DNA from: Thalassospira sp. UBA1131
Lineage (GTDB): Bacteria; Pseudomonadota; Alphaproteobacteria; Rhodospirillales; Thalassospiraceae
Reading direction: 5' to 3'
Length of the DNA: 15,653 bases
Assembly: GCF_002311515.1 (NCBI RefSeq)
Contig: NZ_DCAO01000005.1
Coordinates: 4,576 to 20,228 of the forward strand
Shown: piece by piece, positions 6,919-15,184 of the stretch
Position numbering within the stretch: position 1 is the stretch's first letter
Layout: each line of letters starts with the position of its first letter
The notes under the pieces: generated by a model
What the model saw: only the letters and a program-made list of their open reading frames with translations
What the model was told of the DNA's origin: nothing
Database searches by the model: none
Position numbers and translations under genes: made by a program

Positions 6919-8007
6919 ATGCTCTATAATCTGCTTTATCAATTTGCTGATCAGATGCCGGTACTGAACCTGTTTCGGTATATCACCTTCCGTACGGGTG
7001 GTGCGATCATCACGTCGCTTGTGCTTGCCTTTGTGATCGGCCCGCACCTGATCAACTGGTTGCGTTCCAAACAAAGCGAAGGCCAGCCGATCCGCGAAGA
7101 CGGCCCTGAAAGCCACCTTTTGACCAAAAAAGGCACGCCGACCATGGGCGGGCTTTTGTTGTTGCTGTCAACATCGATTGCCACCCTGTTGTGGGCCGAC
7201 CTCACCAACCCTTATGTCTGGGCGGTTTTGCTGGTCACCATCGGCTATGGCTTCCTTGGTTTCCTCGATGACTTCCTGAAAGTTTCCAAGCGCAACACCA
7301 AAGGCCTTCCGGGCAAGCTCAAACTTCTTGGGCAGTTTTCCATCGCGGCCCTTGCCGCCTGGTGGATTTCGTATAACACCGCCGATCCGCTTTCGACCGC
7401 ACTTGCCTTCCCGTTCTTCAAGAATTTCCTCTTGGATCTGGGCTGGTTCTTTGTCCCGTTTGCGATGTTTGTCATGGTCGGTGCCTCGAACTCGGTGAAC
7501 CTGACGGATGGCCTTGATGGTCTGGCGATTGTGCCGGTGATGATTGCCGCGGCCAGCTTTGCGCTGATTACCTATCTGATCGGTAACGTTCAGTTCGCCG
7601 AATACCTGCAGGTCCATTACGTTGCCGGTTCTGGCGAATTGACCATTTTCCTTGGCGCACTGGTTGGTGCCGGCCTTGGTTTCCTTTGGTACAACGCCCC
7701 GCCTGCGATGGTGTTTATGGGTGATACCGGATCCCTTGCCCTTGGTGGCGCATTGGGTGCGGTTTCGGTTGTCACCAAACACGAACTGGTTCTGGCGATC
7801 ATTGGCGGCCTGTTTGTTCTGGAAACCCTGTCGGTGATCATTCAGGTCGGGTCCTACAAACTGACCGGCAAACGCGTGTTCCGCATGGCGCCACTTCATC
7901 ACCATTTCGAGAAAAAGGGCTGGCAGGAACCGACCATCGTGATCCGGTTCTGGATCATTGCCGTGATCCTTGCCCTGGTTGGACTTGCAACCCTGAAACT
8001 TCGTTAA
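6919..8007 (+). CDS. mraY: Phospho-N-acetylmuramoyl-pentapeptide transferase MraY
   Basis: MraY makes lipid I by moving phospho-MurNAc-pentapeptide from UDP to undecaprenyl phosphate at the inner face of the membrane. The 362-residue protein is strongly hydrophobic with about ten membrane segments. Conserved cytoplasmic-loop residues are present: the paired aspartates in FLDDFLK (115-121), NLTDGLDGL (194-202), MGDTGS (267-272) and the histidine motif HHHFEKKGW (327-335), with GTPTMGG at 72-78. The length matches the family. The ATG at 6919 has AAAGGA about 12 bases upstream. It follows murF after 45 bases and ends in TAA just before the murD ribosome binding site. Confidence 0.98.
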   Translation: MLYNLLYQFADQMPVLNLFRYITFRTGGAIITSLVLAFVIGPHLINWLRSKQSEGQPIREDGPESHLLTKKGTPTMGGLLLLLSTSIATLLWADLTNPYVWAVLLVTIGYGFLGFLDDFLKVSKRNTKGLPGKLKLLGQFSIAALAAWWISYNTADPLSTALAFPFFKNFLLDLGWFFVPFAMFVMVGASNSVNLTDGLDGLAIVPVMIAAASFALITYLIGNVQFAEYLQVHYVAGSGELTIFLGALVGAGLGFLWYNAPPAMVFMGDTGSLALGGALGAVSVVTKHELVLAIIGGLFVLETLSVIIQVGSYKLTGKRVFRMAPLHHHFEKKGWQEPTIVIRFWIIAVILALVGLATLKLR

Positions 8008-8019
8008 GGACATACTGAA

Positions 8020-9426
8020 TTGATTGATCTTTCACATCTGCGCGGCAAAACCATCGCGGTTCTGGGTCTTGGGAAATCCGGACTTGCCAGTGTGAAGGCA
8101 TTGATCAATGCAGGTGCTGTGGTCTGGGCGTGGGATGACAACGCATCGTCGCGTGAACAGCTTGAACCGCTTGGGCTTGCGCCGATCAATTTGGCGGAAT
8201 GTGACTGGACAGAACCCGACATGCTGGTGATCAGCCCGGGTATTCCGTCCACCTTCCCGACCCCGCATCCGGCGGCTGAAAAGGCACGCCGTGCGGGCAA
8301 GCCGATCATTTGCGACGTCGAATTGCTGTGTGTGGCGCAGCCTGATGTCCCGACGCTGGCGATCACCGGCACCAACGGCAAATCAACCACCACAGCGCTG
8401 ACCGCCCACATCATCGGGCAGGCCGGGATCAAGACGCAGGCGGGCGGCAACCTTGGCAATGCAGCCCTTGGGCTTGAGCCTTCTACCGCAGATGATTGCC
8501 TGGTTCTTGAGCTGTCATCCTATCAGCTTGAACTACTTGAACATGCGGCCTTTGATGCCTGCGCACTTTTGAACATCACGCCGGATCATCTGGATCGTCA
8601 TGGCGGACTGGATGGCTATATCGGTGCCAAGCATCTGATCTTTGCCCGTGCAAAGGGCCCAAAATGGGCGATCATTTCCATTGATGACGAGCCATGTGCG
8701 AAGATGTCGGTTGAACTGGCCCGTGAAGGCGGTCGTCACATTATCGAGGTTTCGGTCAAACAACCGGTCGATCACGGCATCTATGTTGATGCAGATGGCT
8801 GGCTGATTGATGACATGACCGGTGCGCAAACCCGTATTCTGGACCTTGCGACCGTCACCCACATGCCCGGACGCCATAACTGGCAAAACATTGCCTTTGC
8901 CTATGGGCTGTGTCGTGCGCGCGGTGTGGATGCCACCCGGATCATTGACGGGATCATGTCCTTCCCGGGTCTGGCCCATCGACAGGAGTTGCTCGGCAGC
9001 ATTGATGGCGTTGTGTTTGTCAATGACAGCAAGGCTACCAATGCCGAGGCATCGGCAAAGGCGCTTTCGGCCTATCGCAACATCTACTGGATTGCCGGTG
9101 GCAAACCCAAGGAAGGCGGGATTGAGGGATTGCAGGAATTCTATCCCCACATCAAGAAGGCCTATCTGATTGGTGCTGCGACCAACGAATTTGCCGAAAC
9201 CCTTGGCGGTGATCTGCCATGGGAGAAATGCGAAACCCTTGATGTGGCAACCAAAAAGGCCTTCGCCGACGCCAAGACCTGCGGCGATGACAAACCGGTG
9301 GTGATGCTCACCCCGGCCTGTGCATCGTTTGATCAGTTCAAAAGCTTTGAGGCGCGCGGCGATGCATTCCGCGTTCTGTACAACGCATTGGCGGGTGGTG
9401 ACATGACCGGGAAGGCAAACGCATGA
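8020..9426 (+). CDS. murD: UDP-MurNAc-L-Ala:D-glutamate ligase MurD
   Basis: MurD adds D-glutamate to UDP-MurNAc-L-alanine. The 468-residue protein begins with a nucleotide-binding-like fold (GLGKSG, 16-21). It then shows the ATP loop GTNGKSTT (117-124), LELSSYQLE (163-171), NITPDHLDRHG (185-195), the likely carbamylated lysine in GAKHLIF (202-208), FPGLAHRQE (315-323) and NDSKATNAEA (335-344), all characteristic of MurD. The start is TTG at 8020. TAAGGA at 8005-8010, which includes the mraY stop, lies nine bases upstream, and there is no better in-frame start. The end overlaps ftsW by ATGA. Confidence 0.97.
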   Translation: MIDLSHLRGKTIAVLGLGKSGLASVKALINAGAVVWAWDDNASSREQLEPLGLAPINLAECDWTEPDMLVISPGIPSTFPTPHPAAEKARRAGKPIICDVELLCVAQPDVPTLAITGTNGKSTTTALTAHIIGQAGIKTQAGGNLGNAALGLEPSTADDCLVLELSSYQLELLEHAAFDACALLNITPDHLDRHGGLDGYIGAKHLIFARAKGPKWAIISIDDEPCAKMSVELAREGGRHIIEVSVKQPVDHGIYVDADGWLIDDMTGAQTRILDLATVTHMPGRHNWQNIAFAYGLCRARGVDATRIIDGIMSFPGLAHRQELLGSIDGVVFVNDSKATNAEASAKALSAYRNIYWIAGGKPKEGGIEGLQEFYPHIKKAYLIGAATNEFAETLGGDLPWEKCETLDVATKKAFADAKTCGDDKPVVMLTPACASFDQFKSFEARGDAFRVLYNALAGGDMTGKANA

Positions 9427-10562
9427 AGTCCCTGTTTGGTCATAACACGAATATCGCCTTTTCGCGTGCCGATACCTCGGTTCTGGGGGTCTGGTGGTGG
9501 ACGGTCGATCGCTGGTTGCTCGCCGCCATCATCCTTCTGATGGGGATTGGCGCGCTTCTGGTGATGTCGGCAAGTCCGCCGGTTGCTGATCGCATTAATG
9601 TTGACAGTTTCCACTTTGTCACCCGCCAGTTCGTTTTCCTTGGCATGGCAACGGTTTGCATGTTTGCCATTTCGCTATTGCCGGTGAAATGGGTGCGACG
9701 TCTGGCCTCCTTCATGTTCTTGGGGGTGCTCTTTTTGCTGATCATCACCCCGTTCATCGGATCAGACATCAAGGGCGCAGTACGCTGGATCAACGTTGCC
9801 GGGATCAACCTGCAACCGTCCGAATTCCTCAAACCGGCCTTTGCGGTCGTCATTGCCTGGATGTTTGCCGAAGGACGTTTGAACCCGAACTTCCCGGGCT
9901 ATATCGTTTCAAGCCTGATCCTTGCTGTTTGCATCTTCCTTCTGATGATCCAGCCGGACTTCGGCCAGACAGTTGTGATCACCTCAATCTGGTCAGTTCA
10001 GATCTTCCTTGCGGGTCTTCCGATCATTCTGGTGTTTTGTCTTGGACTTGGGGCGGTTGGGTTGGCAGTAACGGCCTATCTGATCATGCCGCACGTCCAG
10101 TCACGTGTGGATCGCTTCCTTGATCCGGCATCGGGTGACAGTTATCAGATCGAACGATCCATGGAAGCCTTCATGAATGGCGGCATTATGGGCCGGGGCC
10201 CGGGTGAAGGCTGGGTGAAGAACTCCATCCCCGATGCCCATTCCGACTTCATCTTTGCCGTTGCCGGCGAGGAGTTTGGTCTTCTGTTCTGTGTGCTGGT
10301 GGTTGGTGTCTTTACCTTCATCATCATGCGCGGTCTTTCGCGCCTGATGGGGGAACGCAACCTGTTCGTGGTTCTGGCGGTCACCGGCATTCTGGTCCAG
10401 TTCGGTTTGCAGGCCGTGATCAACATGGCATCGACCCTGCAATTGGTCCCGCCAAAGGGCATGACCTTGCCGTTCGTATCCTATGGTGGTTCAGCGACGA
10501 TCGGCATTGCGATCGGCATGGGATTTGTCCTTGCCCTGACGCGCAAGCGGCCCGGTGAATAA
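9423..10562 (+). CDS. ftsW: Septal peptidoglycan glycosyltransferase FtsW (SEDS family)
   Basis: FtsW is the SEDS-family polymerase that builds septal glycan strands from lipid II, paired with FtsI from this same cluster. The 379-residue protein has a cytoplasmic N-terminus with SRADTSVLGVWWWTVDRW (14-31), typical of alphaproteobacteria, then about ten membrane segments. Conserved parts include RWINVAGINLQPSEFLKP (121-138), IQPDFGQT (176-183), the large extracellular loop with GRGPGEG (258-264) and PDAHSDFIFAV (270-280), in which Asp275 matches the essential SEDS aspartate, and VSYGGSA near the end (352-358). The ATG overlaps the murD stop (ATGA). Confidence 0.97.
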   Translation: MKSLFGHNTNIAFSRADTSVLGVWWWTVDRWLLAAIILLMGIGALLVMSASPPVADRINVDSFHFVTRQFVFLGMATVCMFAISLLPVKWVRRLASFMFLGVLFLLIITPFIGSDIKGAVRWINVAGINLQPSEFLKPAFAVVIAWMFAEGRLNPNFPGYIVSSLILAVCIFLLMIQPDFGQTVVITSIWSVQIFLAGLPIILVFCLGLGAVGLAVTAYLIMPHVQSRVDRFLDPASGDSYQIERSMEAFMNGGIMGRGPGEGWVKNSIPDAHSDFIFAVAGEEFGLLFCVLVVGVFTFIIMRGLSRLMGERNLFVVLAVTGILVQFGLQAVINMASTLQLVPPKGMTLPFVSYGGSATIGIAIGMGFVLALTRKRPGE

Positions 10563-10715
10563 CCAAGCTGCTTCCCAAAAACTTTCTGCATTAAAACGAC
10601 AAAATCAGGCCTTATTCAGGAACCGGTTTGAAGGGATATTAACCTTTGTCGGGTTCTGATGGGGGTAACTGTCGGGGACCATCCCTGCACCGCCGTCGTT
10701 TTACATGTGGACAAG
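10563..10715. other. ftsW-murG gap with weak candidate promoter
   Basis: This is the longest gap in the cluster if murG starts at 10716. A promoter-like pair, TTCAGG at 10615-10620 and TATTAA at 10637-10642 with a 16-base spacer, could give an internal start for murG and the genes after it. The match to consensus is modest. The first part (10570-10612) is A/T-rich compared with the flanking genes. I see no clear terminator. Confidence 0.3.
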
Positions 10716-11915
10716 ATGACTGACTTCGCAAATCCAGAACTTTCTGCCGCCGAGACGCCGCTGGCAGGTCAGGTGATCGCCGTAACATCCGGTGGCACTG
10801 GCGGGCATATGTTTCCGGCTGTTGCCTTGTCCAAATCACTCGTGCGTCGTGGCGCACAGGTACTGTTTTTCACCGACGCCCGCGCGGCCCGTTATACCGA
10901 GGATGTTGAAGGTGTTGAAACCGTCATCTTGCCTGCTGGCGGCATTGCCGGCAAAGGCATCAAGGGGCGCCTGACCGGGGCCGCCCGCCTTGGCCTTGGC
11001 ACGCTTAAAGCCAGAAGCCGTATCAAAAAGGCCAAACCGGCGGCTGTGATCGGATTTGGCGGATATGCCTCTATCCCCGCGACAATGTCGGCCAAGTGGC
11101 TGGGCATTCCATATGCCATTCATGAACAAAACGCCGTTCTTGGCCGCGCAAACCGTCTGGTGGCAGGAAATGCACAACGGATTGCCACATCCTTTGCCAA
11201 GGTCAGGATGATTGCACCGGGTGACGAGGCCAAAGTAATCTGGACCGGCAACCCGGTGCGTGCCGAAGTCGCCGCCCTTGCAGCAAGTGAGTATGACGCG
11301 CCAACCAATGACGGGCCGATCCGGCTTTTGATCACAGGCGGGTCACAAGGGGCGCGCATCCTGTCTGAAGTCCTGCCGACTGCACTGGTCAATCTGCCTG
11401 AAGGTTTGCGCAAACGTCTGGTCGTAACCCAGCAGGCACGTGAAGAAGATCTTGATGCTGTTCGCAAGACCTATGACGGATCGCAGATCGACGTAACACT
11501 GGCATCCTTCATTGAGGACATTCCCGAACGTTTGCGCGACTGCCATCTGGTGATTGCCCGTTCAGGGGCATCGACGGTTGCCGAGCTGACCGCAGCCGGG
11601 CGCCCCGGTTTTCTGGTGCCGCTTCCCCATGCCATTGACGATCATCAGCGTTACAACGCCCAGCAAGTCGAAGATGCCGGTGGCGCATGGCTGATGCCAC
11701 AAGACCGGTTTGGCAGCGAGGCGGTGACGGATCGTTTGGCAAAACTTTTGACCAACCCTGCCGCCTTGACGCGTGCCGCAAAGGCCGCCAAAAGCAGCGG
11801 AAGGGCCAACGCCGCCGAGCGGTTGGCCGACATGGTGCTTGATATGCTGGGACTGAACCCGGCAGGAAGCCCGGATAACAAGAACATGAGCAAAGACCGA
11901 GGAGACATGCAATGA
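10716..11915 (+). CDS. murG: UDP-GlcNAc:lipid I N-acetylglucosaminyltransferase MurG
   Basis: MurG adds GlcNAc to lipid I at the inner membrane surface, giving lipid II. From the ATG at 10716 the protein has 399 residues with the GT28 signatures: glycine-rich loop GGTGGHMF (26-33), GFGGYASIPA (113-122), IHEQNAVLGRANR (135-147), the second glycine loop GGSQGAR (208-214), and RSGASTVAE (282-290) with HAIDDHQRYNA (305-315) for UDP-GlcNAc. The start is uncertain. The frame is open to an ATG at 10659, which would add 19 residues with no family resemblance, and neither start has a strong ribosome binding site. The protein ends in a polar tail of about 20 residues (from about 380) beyond the usual fold. 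The stop overlaps murC by ATGA. Confidence 0.94.
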   Translation: MTDFANPELSAAETPLAGQVIAVTSGGTGGHMFPAVALSKSLVRRGAQVLFFTDARAARYTEDVEGVETVILPAGGIAGKGIKGRLTGAARLGLGTLKARSRIKKAKPAAVIGFGGYASIPATMSAKWLGIPYAIHEQNAVLGRANRLVAGNAQRIATSFAKVRMIAPGDEAKVIWTGNPVRAEVAALAASEYDAPTNDGPIRLLITGGSQGARILSEVLPTALVNLPEGLRKRLVVTQQAREEDLDAVRKTYDGSQIDVTLASFIEDIPERLRDCHLVIARSGASTVAELTAAGRPGFLVPLPHAIDDHQRYNAQQVEDAGGAWLMPQDRFGSEAVTDRLAKLLTNPAALTRAAKAAKSSGRANAAERLADMVLDMLGLNPAGSPDNKNMSKDRGDMQ

Positions 11916-13321
11916 ACACCCTGCCGCTCAACATCGGCACCATCCACTTTGTCGGTATTGGTGGCATCGGTATGTCCGGTATTGCCGAAATCCTCAACAA
12001 CCTGGGTTATTCGGTGCAGGGCTCGGACATTTCCGACAATGCAAACGTGCAGCGCCTGCGCGCCCTTGGCATTAAAGTCTTTGTCGGGCACAAGGCCGAA
12101 AATGTCGAAGACGCCAAGGTCGTTGTCATTTCAACAGCCGTCAAACCCGACAATCCCGAAGTCATCGCCGCACGCGCGGCCATGATCCCGGTCGTGCGCC
12201 GTGCCGAAATGCTGGCCGAACTGATGCGCCTTAAGGCCGCAATCGCGATTGGCGGAACCCATGGCAAAACAACCACCACGTCACTGGTGGCCACCATGCT
12301 GGATGCCGCCGGGCTTGATCCGACCGTTATCAATGGCGGGATAATTAATTCATATGGCACCAACGCGCGCCTTGGCGAAGGTGACTGGATGGTGGTGGAG
12401 GCCGATGAGTCTGATGGCACCTTTGTCAAAGTGCCATCCACCATCTCGGTTGTGACCAACATTGACCCCGAACATCTTGACCACTGGAAAGATTTCGATC
12501 AGCTGCGCGAAGCCTTCAAGAACTTCGTTCAGAACATCCCGTTTTATGGCTTTGCGGTTCTGTGCATTGATCATCCCGAAGTCCAGGCCCTGATCGGGCG
12601 CGTGACGGATCGTCGTATTTTCACATTCGGTTTTTCACCGCAGGCCGATGTCCGCGCGGTAAATGTGCGGACCAATATCGGCGACAGTGTCTTTGATGTT
12701 GTTATCCGCGAACGGGTTGATAGCGAAGAACGCGTGATCAAGGATGTCCGCCTGCCAATGGTTGGCGATCATAACGTGTCAAACTCGCTGGCGGCGATTA
12801 CGGTCGCGCTGGAACTTGGCATCCCCGATGAGAAAATCGTCTCCGCCTTTGACGGCTTTACCGGCGTTAAACGTCGCTTCACCAAAACCGGCGAAGTTGA
12901 TGGCGTTACGATCATCGACGATTACGGTCATCACCCGGTTGAAATCAAGGCAGTGCTAAAGGCCGCCCGTCAGGCAACCCAGAACAACGTGATCGCAGTC
13001 GTTCAGCCGCACCGTTACTCACGCCTGCATGACCTGTTCGAAGATTTCTGCACCTGCTTTAACGATGCGGACAACGTCATTGTCGCCGACGTCTTTGAGG
13101 CCGGTGAAAGCCCGATTGAGGGTGCCTCGCGGGATGCACTTGTCGAAGGCCTGCGCAACCGTGGCCACCGCCACGTGAGCGCACTCGAAGGCCCGGAAAA
13201 ACTGGCCGAAGTCATCAAAGCCGAAGCAAAACCGGGCGATCTTGTCGTTTGCCTTGGTGCTGGTTCAATCAGCGCATGGGCAAATGCCCTGCCCGCCCAA
13301 CTTGAAGCGATCAAGAACTGA
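11912..13321 (+). CDS. murC: UDP-N-acetylmuramate:L-alanine ligase MurC
   Basis: MurC adds the first stem-peptide residue, L-alanine, to UDP-MurNAc. The 469-residue protein opens with HFVGIGGIGMSG (12-23), the UDP-MurNAc binding loop, followed by the ATP loop GTHGKTTT (115-122), EADESDGTF (163-171), NIDPEHLDHW (183-192) and DDYGHHPVEI (336-345), all MurC hallmarks. The histidine in the ATP loop separates it from MurD, MurE and MurF. The length is normal. The ATG overlaps the murG stop, and GGAGA lies a few bases upstream inside the murG end. The murB start follows seven bases after its TGA. Confidence 0.98.
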   Translation: MNTLPLNIGTIHFVGIGGIGMSGIAEILNNLGYSVQGSDISDNANVQRLRALGIKVFVGHKAENVEDAKVVVISTAVKPDNPEVIAARAAMIPVVRRAEMLAELMRLKAAIAIGGTHGKTTTTSLVATMLDAAGLDPTVINGGIINSYGTNARLGEGDWMVVEADESDGTFVKVPSTISVVTNIDPEHLDHWKDFDQLREAFKNFVQNIPFYGFAVLCIDHPEVQALIGRVTDRRIFTFGFSPQADVRAVNVRTNIGDSVFDVVIRERVDSEERVIKDVRLPMVGDHNVSNSLAAITVALELGIPDEKIVSAFDGFTGVKRRFTKTGEVDGVTIIDDYGHHPVEIKAVLKAARQATQNNVIAVVQPHRYSRLHDLFEDFCTCFNDADNVIVADVFEAGESPIEGASRDALVEGLRNRGHRHVSALEGPEKLAEVIKAEAKPGDLVVCLGAGSISAWANALPAQLEAIKN

Positions 13322-13328
13322 GGCAGAT

Positions 13329-14273
13329 ATGAGCACGCCGAAACACCATACGCCCCTGATCGACCGCCTGCCAAAAGTGCGTGGCAAGCTGCGCGAAGGC
13401 GCACAACTTGCCAAAGTCACCTGGTTTCAGGTTGGTGGCCCGGCAGATGTTATGTTTCGCCCAAAAGATGAAGCCGACCTTGCTGATTTTCTGAAAGGCA
13501 AACCCGAAGACTTGCCTGTGACCGTCATTGGCGTCGGCTCGAACCTGTTGGTCCGTGATGGCGGCATTCGTGGTGTCGTCATCCGCCTTGGCCGCCCGTT
13601 TACCAATGTCGTGGTCGAGGACGGTGCGGTTCACGCCGGTGCTGGTGCACTTGATCTCAATGTTGCGCAAACCGCCCAGATGAATGGCATTGCCGGTCTG
13701 GAATTTCTGTCTGGCATTCCCGGCACCATCGGTGGGGCGTTGCGCATGAATGCCGGGGCCTATGGAACCGAGATCAAGGATGTTCTTGTATCGGCAACCG
13801 CAATTGACGGCATCGGTAATATCCATACCGTCACCCCCGATGAAATGAACATGACCTATCGGCATTGCGGCGTTCCAGAGGACTGGATTTTCACGTCTGC
13901 AATCTTGCGCGCATCGTCTGGTGATCCTGAAGACATCGCCAAACGCATGGATGACATCCAGAAGTCGCGGGCAGAATCGCAACCGATCAAATCGCGTACC
14001 GGTGGCTCAACCTTTGCCAATCCGGTCCCAAAACGCGCATGGGAAGTCATTGATGCGGCCGGGTGTCGCGGACTTAAAATCGGCGGTGCGCAAATGTCCG
14101 AGCAGCACTGCAATTTCATGATCAATACGGGCAACGCCACAGCCCTTGATCTTGAACAGCTTGGCGATGAAGTCCGCAGACGGGTCAAAGAACATAGCGG
14201 CGTTGAGCTGCGCTGGGAAATCCGGCGCATTGGCGAACGCCTTGGCCACTCGATCATAGGAAAAGACGCATGA
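13329..14273 (+). CDS. murB: UDP-N-acetylenolpyruvoylglucosamine reductase MurB
   Basis: MurB is the FAD-dependent, NADPH-using enzyme that reduces UDP-GlcNAc-enolpyruvate to UDP-MurNAc. From the ATG at 13329 it has 314 residues. An earlier in-frame start inside murC is unlikely, because GAGG at 13320-13323 suits the 13329 ATG and the extra residues match nothing. The FAD domain shows TWFQVGGPAD (31-40), GVGSNLLVRDGG (68-79) and SGIPGTIGGALRMNAGAYG (128-146). The catalytic set is visible: YR at 177-178, Ser227 in GGSTFANP (225-232) and Glu297 in LRWEIRRIG (294-302). The size and the C-terminal layout suggest the shorter type II form. The stop overlaps ddl by ATGA. Confidence 0.97.
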   Translation: MSTPKHHTPLIDRLPKVRGKLREGAQLAKVTWFQVGGPADVMFRPKDEADLADFLKGKPEDLPVTVIGVGSNLLVRDGGIRGVVIRLGRPFTNVVVEDGAVHAGAGALDLNVAQTAQMNGIAGLEFLSGIPGTIGGALRMNAGAYGTEIKDVLVSATAIDGIGNIHTVTPDEMNMTYRHCGVPEDWIFTSAILRASSGDPEDIAKRMDDIQKSRAESQPIKSRTGGSTFANPVPKRAWEVIDAAGCRGLKIGGAQMSEQHCNFMINTGNATALDLEQLGDEVRRRVKEHSGVELRWEIRRIGERLGHSIIGKDA

Positions 14274-15184
14274 ACAAACATGTCGCTGTCATTCTGGGCG
14301 GTTGGTCAGCAGAGCGGGAAGTCTCCCTGTCCTCGGGCCGCGAATGCGCCAAGGCGCTGCGCGAAAAGGGCTATAAAGTTACAGAAATCGACGCGAACCG
14401 TGATCTTGCCCATCAATTGGCGGCCATTGACCCCAAACCGGATGTGATTTTCAATGCCCTGCATGGCCGCTGGGGCGAAGATGGCGCGGTTCAGGGCCTG
14501 CTTGAAATCATGAACATCCCCTATACCCATTCCGGTGTTCGGGCATCGGCAATTGCCATGGACAAGATGTCCGCCAAGGCAATGTTTGCCGAATACGAAA
14601 TTCCGTGCGCCCGCCATGTCTGGGTCACGCGCGAAGACATCGCATCGGGCAAGGCATTGCCGCCGCCCTATGTTTTGAAACCAAATAACGAGGGATCCTC
14701 AGTCGGGGTTGAAATCATCCTGACGGCCGAGGAAGAACAAAACATGCTGGCCCGTGATTGGGTCCATGGTGAAGGCGTGATGCAGGAAGAATTCATTCCC
14801 GGGCGCGAAATGACCGTTGCCGTCAAGGATGGCGAGGCGATGGAAGTCATCGAAATCCTGACCGGCAATCACGCCTTTTATGATTTTGAATCCAAATATG
14901 CCCAGGGCGGCTCCGAACATATCGTTCCTGCCGACATCGAAGGCGGTTTACGTGATCGACTGCAACGTCACGCCGAAGAGGCCTATAAGGCGCTTGGCTG
15001 CCGGGGTGTTGCGCGCGCCGATTTCCGCTATGACCCGGAAAGCGACCGTTTGGTAATCCTTGAGATTAACACCCAACCGGGCATGACGCCGACATCACTG
15101 GTACCGGATGCCGCACGCCATGAAGGAATGAGCTTTGCCGACATCGTTGCATGGATGGTGGAGGATGCATCTTGCGAACGCTAG
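14270..15184 (+). CDS. ddl: D-alanine--D-alanine ligase
   Basis: Ddl makes the D-Ala-D-Ala dipeptide that MurF attaches. The 304-residue protein has the ATP-grasp layout: GGWSAEREVSLSSG (10-23), ALHGRWGEDGAVQGLLE (63-79), PYVLKPNNEGSSVGVEI (133-149), EEFIPGREMTVAV (173-185) and the metal-binding end LEINTQPGMTPTSLVP (264-279). Glu15, Ser144 and Tyr210 correspond to the E. coli DdlB active-site triad. The tyrosine in ESKY favours true D-Ala-D-Ala activity, whereas D-Ala-D-lactate enzymes carry phenylalanine there. The cluster location suggests the ddlB paralogue. The start overlaps the murB stop, and the end overlaps ftsQ by 13 bases. Confidence 0.97.
   Translation: MNKHVAVILGGWSAEREVSLSSGRECAKALREKGYKVTEIDANRDLAHQLAAIDPKPDVIFNALHGRWGEDGAVQGLLEIMNIPYTHSGVRASAIAMDKMSAKAMFAEYEIPCARHVWVTREDIASGKALPPPYVLKPNNEGSSVGVEIILTAEEEQNMLARDWVHGEGVMQEEFIPGREMTVAVKDGEAMEVIEILTGNHAFYDFESKYAQGGSEHIVPADIEGGLRDRLQRHAEEAYKALGCRGVARADFRYDPESDRLVILEINTQPGMTPTSLVPDAARHEGMSFADIVAWMVEDASCER

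Noticed and set aside
10657..10683. GATGG/CCATC inverted repeat around the first possible murG ATG
   Set aside because: Five pairs with a loop of about 16 bases is too weak to support a regulatory claim.
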